Positions 17,203-26,332 of a stretch of DNA of 32,803 bases are shown piece by piece. The translations under genes were made by a program, and so were the position numbers. The stretch covers positions 1 through 32,803 of the forward strand of contig DEBM01000058.1 in the NCBI GenBank assembly GCA_002348545.1, written 5' to 3'. Under the pieces are notes generated by a model. The model was not told the origin of the DNA. It saw only the letters and a list, made by a program, of their open reading frames with translations, and searched no databases. The DNA comes from Balneolaceae bacterium UBA2956. Its GTDB lineage: Bacteria; Bacteroidota; Rhodothermia; Balneolales; Balneolaceae. Numbering within the stretch: the first letter of the stretch is position 1; the number at the start of each line of letters is the position of its first letter.

Positions 17203-19431
17203 ATGATACATAGTTTTAATTTTGTTAGGACTACTTGGGTACTCACATTACTTCTAGTGGTCATCTTATCTTCCGCCACGGGTGCAAAATATAACACGCA
17301 ACCGTCACCTTATACTGCCAAAGTAGATACCACCATTCAGACCATTGAATTCAAAGAAATCTTTGTTATAGGATTCCTACACAATCAACGGCTATTAGAT
17401 GCTCCAGGGGCTATTCAAACACTAAACCCTGCCGATTTTAGCACCCAAGATCAGCATTCCTTACGAGGCGCTCTTGATAAAGTCTCAGGACTTCGTTTTG
17501 AAGAACGAGCCCCAGCCAGTTATCGAATTGCCCTGCGAGGAAGTTCACTTAGAGCTCCATTTGGTATTCGCAATATTAAAATATACTGGAATGATTTCCC
17601 CCTAACTGAGCCTACTGGGTCTACCTTCCTAAATCTACTGGATCCTATACAATTTCGCGAAGCAGAGGTGTTAAAGGGACCATCAGGGAGTATATATGGC
17701 GCAGGAAATGGAGGGGTATTACTTTTTCGAAGCTTCCCATTATTACCAAATACAATAACAAATAGGTCCTATATATCTTCACAAGAATCCATTTCTCAGC
17801 CCACTATTTCAGAAATAAAATGGGGTCGTACTTCCATTCAACAGCAAGCCGAAATTGGGGCGTATGGCAGGCAAATTTTGGGGAATCGTATTGTACAAGA
17901 AGATGAGCATTCCCAGATTGGACTTCAATGGGCACAATCACAACTAGATGGCTATCGGAAACAATCTGCAATGGACCGATCCATACTTGAATTCAGTGGC
18001 CGGTTCAGAGTGCCAAAAAACGCTCAAACACTCTCCGCTCACCTAATGCACAGTGACCTAGTCTATGAAATCCCAGGCGGCTTGAATACTAATCAATTTA
18101 GAGATAACCCACGACAAGCTCGACCAGGAAATCGATTTGTGTTAGGAAGTGAGGACGCTAAGGCCGGAATTGATCATGAAGCAATTCTAGCAGGAATTCA
18201 TTGGGATTGGGCCTTTTCAAAAAAATGGGACCAAAGAATTTCTTTATTTGGCAGTTCATCCGACTTTGAAAACCCTTTTAATTTTGATTACAAGGTAGAT
18301 AAAAGAATAAGTGGTGGATTTCGTGGGCTTTGGTCTTGGGAGTCAGAAAACTCAAAATCCTCAAGACTCTCAGAACCCAGTTTACGATGGGATACAGGAA
18401 TAGAATTTCACCGAGCTAGTTACGATGCCAGAAATTATGGAAATAAGATGGGAAAGGTAGACACTCTGAATTTTGACGATCGTATTTCCGTAGATCAACT
18501 CCTTGTATTCAGTTCTATTCAATGGCAGATTAATTCTTCCCTACGCCTTCAATTTGCACAAAGCGTGAACGACCTTCACTATTCTATTGATCGTCTTTTT
18601 GCAGCCCATGGTTATGGAAATACAGGAAACATTGATCGCATGTTTAATTTACAATGGATTCCTAGAATAGGGTTAAACTATCGTCTCAACACTGAGCTCA
18701 CAACTCACCTTAGCCTTGCTCGTGGTTTCTCACCCCCTACACTCGAAGAAATCCGCACCAATGAAGGTACTGTTAATAAGAGTCTGGAAGCTGAAATTGG
18801 CACCAATGTTGAATGGGGTGTTCGCGCCTATTTACTCAACAAGCGATGGTTTATTGATGGTAGCCTATTTTACTTTTGGTTGAAAGACGCCATTGTTCAG
18901 CAGCAAACCGAAAGGGGTACCTTGACTTTCTTAAATGCGGGCGAGACAACCCAACCCGGTGCGGAACTGCGAATAGAGGGTAATATCTGGGAACTTGATT
19001 ATTTCTTTGCAGGAAGTTATTACCCTTTTGAGTTCAAACGTTATCAAAATAGTCGAGGTGTATTTGACGGTAATACGTTGACAGGAGTTCCAAAAACGCA
19101 ACTTTTTCAACAGCTAATTGCAGAGCTTCCCGCAGGGATTGATCTGCATCTATCGCATCAATACCAATCAAAGCTCCCCTTAGATGATGCTAATACGGTA
19201 TTTGCGGATGCACATCATCTTTTACGAGGACAAATTATTTGGAAACATCAATGGAACGCCTCCCTACTTTCTCAAATGTACCTAGCGGTGGACAATTTAA
19301 CCAACCGCTCTTACAGCTTAGGATACGATACCAACGCATTTGGTGGAAGATTCTATCAACCAGCTGCAATGAGACATGCGTATGCTGGGATCCAACTGCG
19401 ATGGTCGCTGAGGACTATTGAACCTGGTTAA
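17203..19431 (+). CDS. TonB-dependent outer-membrane receptor
   Basis: This is an outer-membrane beta-barrel for energy-dependent uptake of an unknown ligand (siderophore, cobalamin or similar). The 742-residue product has a signal peptide (hydrophobic 11-24, likely cut near ATGA). A TonB-box-like segment IEFKEIFVIGF (48-58) follows. The plug domain (about 60-180) has ALDKVSGLRFEERAP, IALRGSSLRAPFGIRNIKIYWND, and the plug end EVLKGPSGSIYGAGNGGVL. The remainder is barrel, with typical late segments such as NRSYSLGYDTNAFGGRFY before the final strand GIQLRWSL. The chain then continues RTIEPG, so it does not end on the aromatic residue common in such barrels. Its last 17 bp overlap the convergent gene at 19415-22108. 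The ligand cannot be told from context. Confidence 0.93.
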   Translation: MIHSFNFVRTTWVLTLLLVVILSSATGAKYNTQPSPYTAKVDTTIQTIEFKEIFVIGFLHNQRLLDAPGAIQTLNPADFSTQDQHSLRGALDKVSGLRFEERAPASYRIALRGSSLRAPFGIRNIKIYWNDFPLTEPTGSTFLNLLDPIQFREAEVLKGPSGSIYGAGNGGVLLFRSFPLLPNTITNRSYISSQESISQPTISEIKWGRTSIQQQAEIGAYGRQILGNRIVQEDEHSQIGLQWAQSQLDGYRKQSAMDRSILEFSGRFRVPKNAQTLSAHLMHSDLVYEIPGGLNTNQFRDNPRQARPGNRFVLGSEDAKAGIDHEAILAGIHWDWAFSKKWDQRISLFGSSSDFENPFNFDYKVDKRISGGFRGLWSWESENSKSSRLSEPSLRWDTGIEFHRASYDARNYGNKMGKVDTLNFDDRISVDQLLVFSSIQWQINSSLRLQFAQSVNDLHYSIDRLFAAHGYGNTGNIDRMFNLQWIPRIGLNYRLNTELTTHLSLARGFSPPTLEEIRTNEGTVNKSLEAEIGTNVEWGVRAYLLNKRWFIDGSLFYFWLKDAIVQQQTERGTLTFLNAGETTQPGAELRIEGNIWELDYFFAGSYYPFEFKRYQNSRGVFDGNTLTGVPKTQLFQQLIAELPAGIDLHLSHQYQSKLPLDDANTVFADAHHLLRGQIIWKHQWNASLLSQMYLAVDNLTNRSYSLGYDTNAFGGRFYQPAAMRHAYAGIQLRWSLRTIEPG

Positions 19432-19437
19432 TAGTCC
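19412..19437. repeat. Inverted repeat across two overlapping convergent stop codons
   Basis: The arms GGACTATT (19412-19419) and AATAGTCC (19430-19437) are perfect reverse complements. One further A-T pair and a G-T wobble extend the stem to about 10 bp around a 6-nt loop. Both stop codons (TAA 19429-19431 on plus, CTA 19415-19417 read on minus) lie inside it. A hairpin forms in either transcript, suggesting a shared bidirectional 3'-end element. No T-run follows on either strand, so it is not a standard intrinsic terminator. Confidence 0.6.
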
Positions 19438-22108
19438 AACATCGCAGTCCATCTCTACTTAACGCCACTAACTCCTGCTGACCATCTCCATTCAAATCGA
19501 CGAACATAGGATAACGTATGGATGCTGTTGGTAGTTCTAAAATTCGCTCTTGAGTGATAATCGTCCAAGCAAATAACCGGCCAAATTTACCTGCCAATCC
19601 AATATCTAAATTATTATCTCCATTCATATCTACAAAACGTAGATCGCTCTGAGGGGTAGCAGATTGCCCCATAGCAAAACTGGCTACTAACTTAGCTTCA
19701 TCAGTATATAAGAAGACCGATCCACTTTCGCTTACCATAGCATATATATCTTTCCTAAAAAAACCTGTACTATCCCTAAGCAGCACGGAAGGGTAATGGG
19801 TTAGGGATATTAATGGCGCCGAACTTATAGGAATCCCCTGTATTTTTAAGGAGTCTTGTTGAAGTTGTAAAATCTGACGGCTACTATCGGACCAAATTGG
19901 TTTTGTATCGAGGCCATAAAAGACTCCATCGGCCCCAGTCCCTCTCCATTGATCGTCATGTATAAAAGGATCGGATAATAACGGAGCTGGAAAAAACACA
20001 GGATACCCTTCTTTAACCTCTCCCTTACTATTCCAACTGTGAACTGAGTTTTCTGCGTGAGCTACCAAAGCCCAATCACCCTCCCACTGTGTATGTAAAA
20101 TAGTTCTACGAACAGACGCGTTCACTTTCTGCGGCCAGCCCTGTACATTTTGCCCTCGACCATCCAATACATGGACCGATCGGGCAGCCGTACCAATGAC
20201 CAATTCGGGGATTCCGTTACGTAGTACATCGGTCACCAACAAAGGGGTAGTTATTTCCTCACCTACCTCAATCGGAAATTGGGGGAGTAGCAGTCCATTT
20301 GTATTCCACGCGTAGATTTTAGTACCCGCTGCTTGCATTATAATTTTTTGGCCATTTCCATACCAATCATACACCAATGGGCTTCCAACGGGTATATCCT
20401 GTCCAGTTTGCACACGGAAAACCTCCGTTCCATCAAAAGCAACTGCGATAACTGTACCATTGACGGTAGTTGCCAATACTTCCTGAGTCGAATTCCCCAT
20501 CACATCCACTGCAATAGGAGTGGCAACCAATGAATCTACAATTAACGGCCATACCCAAAGTTCTTCATAGGGCTGTTCTTGTCCTTCCAGGTTAAAAGTA
20601 TTCAGCACAACTCGAGTACGATTCGATTGCGGTATTCGCTGCATTTGCATCATAGCTCCATCAAAGCCCTGAAGCAAGGCTTCCATAGGGGCATCAGGCA
20701 TTAGCATTGGGGCCAAGAATTGGTTAAAATCTTTGGAAGAAAACCATATAATCGCGGATCGATTCTCCCAGCCGTTATCCAACAATTCTCGGTATTGATT
20801 TTCATAATACACAACTCGGCGACGTCTACGATCAGCTTCTACCGTTTCCACTAAGCCCTTACGGGTAGCCAAAATAATTGCATCCCCAGAAAAATTCACA
20901 TAGAAATTATAAAAAGAGGACAAGCCTCCACCAAATAATTCTGCTAACAAATCACTTTGCACATAGTAACTCTGATCTACTTTTCGCACCATTCCTTGTT
21001 CGGCCCACTGTTCAAACTGCTGCTTAACAATCCCAGGGCTTTGTAGCAAACGTATAAACAAAAACTCCCCAGTAGCTGCCACCCCCGATTCAGCATAGCT
21101 CACCACTCCAAATTCTTCATCCGTACTCAGCGCTAAGCTTCTATAAAGTTCAGGTTCCGAGAGCAATAATGAGTCCAACGAAGATGAAGCCGCATCTTTC
21201 GTATTGGGTGCCAATCTGAGGGGATAATGCATAATTGCAAAACCGGCTGCATTAGAGGCAATGTAGCGATCTAGCTCAATGGTATGATTGCTATGGGTTA
21301 ATGATCGTACCAAAGTAGATGTCGCTGAATCGCTCTGACTAAGCTGTGCTCTAAGCTCGAAGCCGTCCCTGTTCTCACTCAAAACCCCTTGAATTTTTAC
21401 TGCTGATAATCCGTCAGTCGCGCCCTGAATACTTGGACGATAGCGAATTTGAAATATTTGTTCTACCCATTCATCCAAATTTTGGAGTATCACCCATTGT
21501 TCTGCTGGCTTTATACGATCCGCTGAAATCAGCGGTGCATCCGTACCAGCTCGCCTACTATTTTTCCCCTGCTCTTCCAAGCTAGAATCACCGAAATCCA
21601 AGGATAAATAGTCGTTGCCCATATATGACACCAAAGAGCGTTCAACAACCCCAGAATAGGCTGAAATAATCCAATAATCGTATATATTGGCCGCATACAA
21701 AGAACCATATGGTGTTAACAAGCGATGAATAACAACTTTTCCAAAGCGATAATTATTTTGAGTTAGTGGTTCATAAAATAAAGGTGCCCATTCCTCTATC
21801 TTTTCATTGGTTTCGAATATCCAAAGAGTGGTATTTCGAGTCGATGTAGACCGTACCATTGCCACCGCTTTAAGATCTAGATTGAAAGGTATTTTTTGAT
21901 TAATAAAATCCAAAGCGATTAATGGCACGCTGGATACAGGATCTAGTAATCTCATATAAGATGCCTGACTTAGTTGCTGAAGGCTTGTACCTTGATCGGG
22001 CGTAATTACCCATCTAGCATCTTCAGGTAACGAAAAAGTCCAATGTTGCTGCTTTATATCAGAGCAATTCATGATAACAAGTAATACTATACCAATCCAA
22101 CTACGCAT
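19415..22108 (-). CDS. Large exported protein with C-terminal FG-GAP/VCBS-like propeller repeats, possible lipoprotein
   Basis: I do not recognise the family as a whole. The 897-residue product starts MRSWIGIVLLVIMNC, a short signal peptide ending at Cys15. The residues before the Cys (I-M-N) are poor for a lipobox, so lipid attachment is likely but not certain. Residues about 20-510 have no identifiable domain. From about 530 there are propeller-like repeats: AVDVMGNSTQEVLAT (533-547), VTDVLRNGIPELVIGT (625-640), FVDMNGDNNLDIGLAG (825-840) and FVDLNGDGQQELVALS (869-884). The last two carry D-x-N-x-D calcium-binding-like loops typical of FG-GAP repeats. It probably acts at the cell surface or in the periplasm. 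It converges on the TonB receptor gene with a 17-bp overlap. Confidence 0.85.
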   Translation of the reverse strand: MRSWIGIVLLVIMNCSDIKQQHWTFSLPEDARWVITPDQGTSLQQLSQASYMRLLDPVSSVPLIALDFINQKIPFNLDLKAVAMVRSTSTRNTTLWIFETNEKIEEWAPLFYEPLTQNNYRFGKVVIHRLLTPYGSLYAANIYDYWIISAYSGVVERSLVSYMGNDYLSLDFGDSSLEEQGKNSRRAGTDAPLISADRIKPAEQWVILQNLDEWVEQIFQIRYRPSIQGATDGLSAVKIQGVLSENRDGFELRAQLSQSDSATSTLVRSLTHSNHTIELDRYIASNAAGFAIMHYPLRLAPNTKDAASSSLDSLLLSEPELYRSLALSTDEEFGVVSYAESGVAATGEFLFIRLLQSPGIVKQQFEQWAEQGMVRKVDQSYYVQSDLLAELFGGGLSSFYNFYVNFSGDAIILATRKGLVETVEADRRRRRVVYYENQYRELLDNGWENRSAIIWFSSKDFNQFLAPMLMPDAPMEALLQGFDGAMMQMQRIPQSNRTRVVLNTFNLEGQEQPYEELWVWPLIVDSLVATPIAVDVMGNSTQEVLATTVNGTVIAVAFDGTEVFRVQTGQDIPVGSPLVYDWYGNGQKIIMQAAGTKIYAWNTNGLLLPQFPIEVGEEITTPLLVTDVLRNGIPELVIGTAARSVHVLDGRGQNVQGWPQKVNASVRRTILHTQWEGDWALVAHAENSVHSWNSKGEVKEGYPVFFPAPLLSDPFIHDDQWRGTGADGVFYGLDTKPIWSDSSRQILQLQQDSLKIQGIPISSAPLISLTHYPSVLLRDSTGFFRKDIYAMVSESGSVFLYTDEAKLVASFAMGQSATPQSDLRFVDMNGDNNLDIGLAGKFGRLFAWTIITQERILELPTASIRYPMFVDLNGDGQQELVALSRDGLRCWTINQVQ

Positions 22109-22226
22109 AATCTAAATCTACTTATTTTTGTTATTCTGTAATATCATACAATCCTTTTCAGTATTTTCGTTTAAATATACGAGCTTCCATTAATCTCTTA
22201 TTGAAACATAAGGTATTTTGAGATAA

Positions 22227-24374
22227 ATGAGTTTTTTGAACCCATTTTTTTTGTTTGCACTTTTCGCTGTTGGCTTACCGCTACTGTTGCATCTATTAAA
22301 ATTAAAAAAGGCCAAAAAACTATCTTTTTCTACGCTGCAATTTTTCAAAGCTCTAGAACAAACTACCCTTCGTCGTATTGAAATAAAACGCTGGTTATTA
22401 TTGATGCTCAGAATGCTGGCTTTGGCCTGTTTAGCTATCGTTTTGGCTCGACCTTTTTTACCCCCAAATAGTTTTGGAATAGCTAATCAAAATACATCGG
22501 TAGTTCATGCTATAATTATCGATAATTCTCCTTCAATGAGCCGAATAGGCCCTCAAGGTCCACTCCTAGAACAAGCACAGACATTGGCCTTAGAAATGAT
22601 TGATAATGGACAAGACAGAGATCAATTTGTAATCCAAAATACCTCTGGACCCGCATTGTTCAATCATCTATCAGAATCGGCTAGTGCTCGAGTACGAGCG
22701 CAGGAAATAAATATTCAAAAAGGAGGCGATTACCTGATTACACGATATGCCGAACTAGTCGAACTCATTCAAAATGCCCCTTTTGCCCAAAAAAATATCT
22801 ATTTCATAACAGATGGTCAGTCAAACAGCCTCGCTCCATTGGTGGAGTATTTGAGTCAATTGAATGAGAGTACTACGGGCAACGAGGCCATACGCCCAAC
22901 TATACCTACCACAATTGTTGCTCTCGCAGACACTAGAGTACAGAACACCTATGTGTCCAAGGTTAAACTTTCATCAAACTTGGTAAGCATTAACATTCCA
23001 TCGGAACTGTTTATAGAGGTACATAATGCCAGCTCCATTCCCGTTGCCAATCAATCCTTGACACTTGAATTTAATAACCAACATGTGGGGCAATATACCC
23101 TAAGTTTAGAGGCTGATGAGTCAAGAACACTTAATTTCGAAATAATTCCTAGTTCCACTGAAGCTAATACGGGGCTACTAATATTAGAAGGAGATGAATT
23201 TACACTAGATAATAAACGAGCTATATCATTGTTTATTCCCGATCAACGAAATATACTTTGGCTAGAAGAAGCTGGCACACCTTTAGGTCCACGATCTCCT
23301 CTAGAATTGGTCATTCAAACTTTATCAAATACTCAAAATCCAAGTTCTAGTAATTTTAATATTATCAAGAGAACACTTGATAGTTGGGATGAACAGGAAC
23401 TCAAGAAGTTCGATGCTGTAATTATTCAGGGACTCACCCAAATTCCAGATGGGCTGGTGAACAGTCTTTTACCCTGGGTTCAAAATGGTCATGGTCTATG
23501 GGTCATTCCTAGTTCAACCAGTCAGTTAACTAGTTACAATCAATTATTATCGTCGTTTAATGCTGGGCAATTTGTAGGGCAGATTGGCAACTATGGTAGC
23601 TATGAAGTGCAAACAAAGGCCGATGAACTCATTGAAAATCATCAGCTCTTTGATGGTCTTTTTGAAAGAGAAGAACGCGAGGAATTAGAAATAGATCCCA
23701 TTTCAATTTATTATCAATTCCAGCATAATACCTCGGGAGCAGTTGGTGGATATAATCTAATCCGAAACAGGGTTGGAGACCCTTTGTTATTCAGTAAAAC
23801 CTTTGGAAACGGGCAATTATTAGTCTCAAGTATAGGCTATGACTCAGGATTCTCTAACATTCAACTAAAAGCCATCTTCCCACCTTTATTCTACCGGGCA
23901 CTCGTTTTCATGAGTTCAAGTCAACAGAGCGGCTTAGATGAACATGAACTTGGTAGCACCATAGAAATCGAAGATGAGCGGCGCATGGCGGGCGCCCAAT
24001 TTGTACAGGGTAATAAAACTTGGACCGCAAGAGAACAACAAAGCAACATTGGCCTTCGTTTTAGTGGTGATGATCAAGAGTGGGAACCCGGTTGGATTCA
24101 ATTGAAAAACGATATTAACCAACGAAATATAGCACTACTATCACCAATCAGTGAATCAATTTTTTCTACTTTTAATAAGCAAACTTGGGAAACAATAATT
24201 TCAGATAGTCCTTATCTTAGTCTAGAAGAACTTGGAGGTGAGCAGCTGAGCGCCGAAATAAAGGCCATTAGTTTTGGACGAGAAATCTGGACTTGGTTTT
24301 TATTGGCTGGCCTCCTATTTCTTATATTGGAAACTATGATTAGTATATTTTATACTCCTCAACAATATGAATGA
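22227..24374 (+). CDS. BatA-type membrane protein with N-terminal double-transmembrane region and vWA domain
   Basis: This 715-residue inner-membrane protein begins with the double-transmembrane module of Bat/aerotolerance-related proteins: MSFLNPFFLFALFAVGLPLL (helix about 5-24), a basic loop LKLKKAKKLSFSTLQF, and a second helix at about 57-76 ending LARPFLPP. A von Willebrand A-like domain follows, with a MIDAS-type start IIIDNSPSMS (Asp99-x-Ser-x-Ser103). A long middle region carries Ig-like and glutamine-amidotransferase-like stretches, and a last helix (about 688-708, WTWFLLAGLLFLILETMISI) ends near the C-terminus. Its role is unknown; such proteins are usual in FCB-group bacteria. It starts at ATG 22227, is divergent from the propeller gene by 118 bp, and overlaps the next gene by 8 bp, so the two are translationally linked. 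Confidence 0.88.
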   Translation: MSFLNPFFLFALFAVGLPLLLHLLKLKKAKKLSFSTLQFFKALEQTTLRRIEIKRWLLLMLRMLALACLAIVLARPFLPPNSFGIANQNTSVVHAIIIDNSPSMSRIGPQGPLLEQAQTLALEMIDNGQDRDQFVIQNTSGPALFNHLSESASARVRAQEINIQKGGDYLITRYAELVELIQNAPFAQKNIYFITDGQSNSLAPLVEYLSQLNESTTGNEAIRPTIPTTIVALADTRVQNTYVSKVKLSSNLVSINIPSELFIEVHNASSIPVANQSLTLEFNNQHVGQYTLSLEADESRTLNFEIIPSSTEANTGLLILEGDEFTLDNKRAISLFIPDQRNILWLEEAGTPLGPRSPLELVIQTLSNTQNPSSSNFNIIKRTLDSWDEQELKKFDAVIIQGLTQIPDGLVNSLLPWVQNGHGLWVIPSSTSQLTSYNQLLSSFNAGQFVGQIGNYGSYEVQTKADELIENHQLFDGLFEREEREELEIDPISIYYQFQHNTSGAVGGYNLIRNRVGDPLLFSKTFGNGQLLVSSIGYDSGFSNIQLKAIFPPLFYRALVFMSSSQQSGLDEHELGSTIEIEDERRMAGAQFVQGNKTWTAREQQSNIGLRFSGDDQEWEPGWIQLKNDINQRNIALLSPISESIFSTFNKQTWETIISDSPYLSLEELGGEQLSAEIKAISFGREIWTWFLLAGLLFLILETMISIFYTPQQYE

Positions 24375-24951
24375 GTTTTTAATCCATTTTTTTTCTGGTT
24401 TATTGGTTGTGTTTTCACTCGCTTCAACTCTGATGGCGGGATATTCCCTCAGTAATAAATTTAGGTTACGGGGAGTACGTCTACACTGGCGGGCGGGCAA
24501 ACTTATGGGATATCCACTTTTTGCTACAGTTTTTTTATTACTCATAGGTCTCCTCTCGATTACCTCAGTATTTATTCTCCAAGATAGCCTTCACTCCCCT
24601 GTATTTTTAGGCTATTTTTGGATGGGTACTATGTGGTTTATTTCCAGCTACCTCAGTTCCAAGCATTATATCACCGACCACGGAATAGTAAAAAATATTA
24701 ACGATCCAGCTCAGACCATTCCTTGGTATCATATAGTTGATTATGTAGAACATCCTACTGACCAAGGCATACTATATATGTTCTCCTATTCCCAACCTAA
24801 TTCTCATGAACAAGAACATTTTAATCAACTGCGCATTGAAGTTCCTCATTCATATACCTCGAAATTTAATAGAATTATTTCCCTTAAATTACATATAAAG
24901 GTAGACGAAACAGTAGTGCCAAAGATTAATTGGAAGGATCTTCAATCCTAG
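24367..24951 (+). CDS. Uncharacterised membrane protein with three N-terminal helices and a soluble C-terminal domain
   Basis: This 194-residue protein has hydrophobic helices at about 4-26, 48-71 and 78-97. A soluble C-terminal part (about 100-194) follows, beginning KHYITDHGIVKNINDPAQ and continuing with IPWYHIVDYVEH. That alternation resembles bacterial PH-like domains, but I cannot confirm it. The first ATG (24367) overlaps the vWA gene stop by 8 bp, a strong sign of translational coupling and shared function. A hairpin with a T-run covers its stop codon, so it probably ends the operon before hflX. No function is assigned. Confidence 0.82.
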   Translation: MNEFLIHFFSGLLVVFSLASTLMAGYSLSNKFRLRGVRLHWRAGKLMGYPLFATVFLLLIGLLSITSVFILQDSLHSPVFLGYFWMGTMWFISSYLSSKHYITDHGIVKNINDPAQTIPWYHIVDYVEHPTDQGILYMFSYSQPNSHEQEHFNQLRIEVPHSYTSKFNRIISLKLHIKVDETVVPKINWKDLQS

Positions 24952-24959
24952 ATTTTTTT
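24935..24959 (+). terminator. Candidate intrinsic terminator overlapping a stop codon, before hflX
   Basis: The arms AGGAT (24935-24939) and ATCCT (24945-24949) with a 5-nt loop are followed, after three bases, by seven T (24953-24959). The stem covers the last codons of the upstream gene and its TAG stop. The stem is short, so partial read-through into hflX, which starts 39 bp beyond, is plausible. Confidence 0.45.
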
Positions 24960-24987
24960 ATTGTTCTTAATATTCTTATTAACTCAT

Positions 24988-24993
24988 AAGGAG
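24988..24993 (+). promoter_or_regulatory. Shine-Dalgarno site that fixes the hflX TTG start
   Basis: AAGGAG at 24988-24993 lies four bases before TTG 24998-25000. It is one of few clear ribosome binding sites in the window. It supports the unusual TTG start, since no in-frame ATG is available near the N-terminus. Confidence 0.65.
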
Positions 24994-24997
24994 TCAA

Positions 24998-26287
24998 TTG
25001 CTAGACGAAATTAAAAACTCTGATATTGAAAAAGAAAAAGTACTCTTAGTTGGTATCTATGGTCTTAGTTCGGAAAAATTTCAGGCACAGGAACACCTTG
25101 AAGAATTAGCATTACTCACTTATACTGCCGGTGGTATACCTGTAGCCAAGATACTCCAAAAGCGTAACAAACCGGACGTTAGCAGTTACGTTGGAAAAGG
25201 GAAATTGAATGAAATAAATAGGCAAATAAATGCACTTGGGGCAAAAACAATTATATTTGATGATGATCTAAGCCCAACTCAGATTAGGAATGTAGAAAAA
25301 GTTACCGACGCAAAAGTACTGGATCGAAGTGCTCTCATTTTGGATATTTTTGCATCAAGAGCGCAAACAGCCGCTGCTAAAACACAGGTAGAGTTAGCCC
25401 AATTACAATATCTATTACCTCGACTAACTCGCTACTGGACTCACCTCTCACGTCAAACTGGTGGCATCGGAACCAAAGGACCAGGCGAGACCCAGATAGA
25501 AACTGATCGCCGAATTATTGGCCAGCGAATAGGGGTGCTAAAATCGAAACTAGAAAAACTCGACAAGCAGCGTGCCACTCAGCGAAAAAGTAGAAATCAA
25601 ATGACTCGAGTATCCCTAGTGGGCTATACCAACGCTGGTAAATCTACGCTTATGAATGCTTTGACAAATAGCCGCGTTTTCGCTGAAAACAGACTCTTTG
25701 CCACCCTTGATTCCACAGTTCGAAGACACCAACTTAAAAGTCAAGAAATTCTCCTTTCCGATACTGTGGGCTTCATTAGAAAGCTTCCTCACCATCTTGT
25801 TCAAAGCTTCAAATCTACTTTAGACGAAGTACGAGAAGCCGATCTTCTTATCCACTTGGTAGATGGAAGCTCGAAAATGGTTCATGAATACATAGATGTA
25901 GTAAAAAAAACTCTTAAAGAGTTAAAATCGAATAAAAAACAGACTCTCCTAGTATTCAATAAAGTAGATCGCATTGATGATGAACAACACGAAATGCTCC
26001 GTGCTGAGTATCCAAGTGCCTTGTATATATCCTCAGTTCGAGGGATCGGACTTAGCCAGCTTGAAGAAGCTATTGAACAAAAAATAGAATCCAATTACAT
26101 ACAGGTGGATCTCGATATTCCAATTCAAGCCTTTAAAGCTGTGACATTCATACATCAACATGCAAACGTAGAAAACGAAAAATACACCGGTAGATATGCA
26201 CACATATCTTGTAAAATTGACGAAAAAGATTTCAAGCAATTATCAAAGATGTTGAATACTATAGAGTATGACACCGAAACAAGATAA
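24998..26287 (+). CDS. hflX: Ribosome-associated GTPase HflX
   Basis: HflX is a GTPase that binds the 50S subunit and splits stalled 70S ribosomes under stress. The 429-residue product has the HflX N-terminal domain (about 14-190) with the glycine-rich loop GGIGTKGPGETQIETDRR (155-172). The G domain follows, with G1 GYTNAGKST (209-217), G3 DTVGF (255-259), G4 NKVD (321-324) and G5-like SSVRG (345-349). The start is TTG 24998 with AAGGAG four bases upstream. It lies 46 bp after the small membrane protein gene, with a hairpin/T-run between them, and 45 bp before the CBS protein gene. Confidence 0.96.
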   Translation: MLDEIKNSDIEKEKVLLVGIYGLSSEKFQAQEHLEELALLTYTAGGIPVAKILQKRNKPDVSSYVGKGKLNEINRQINALGAKTIIFDDDLSPTQIRNVEKVTDAKVLDRSALILDIFASRAQTAAAKTQVELAQLQYLLPRLTRYWTHLSRQTGGIGTKGPGETQIETDRRIIGQRIGVLKSKLEKLDKQRATQRKSRNQMTRVSLVGYTNAGKSTLMNALTNSRVFAENRLFATLDSTVRRHQLKSQEILLSDTVGFIRKLPHHLVQSFKSTLDEVREADLLIHLVDGSSKMVHEYIDVVKKTLKELKSNKKQTLLVFNKVDRIDDEQHEMLRAEYPSALYISSVRGIGLSQLEEAIEQKIESNYIQVDLDIPIQAFKAVTFIHQHANVENEKYTGRYAHISCKIDEKDFKQLSKMLNTIEYDTETR

Positions 26288-26332
26288 TAACCTATGTAAA
26301 TCTATTAGTTCAATTGCAGTAATTATTATAAA

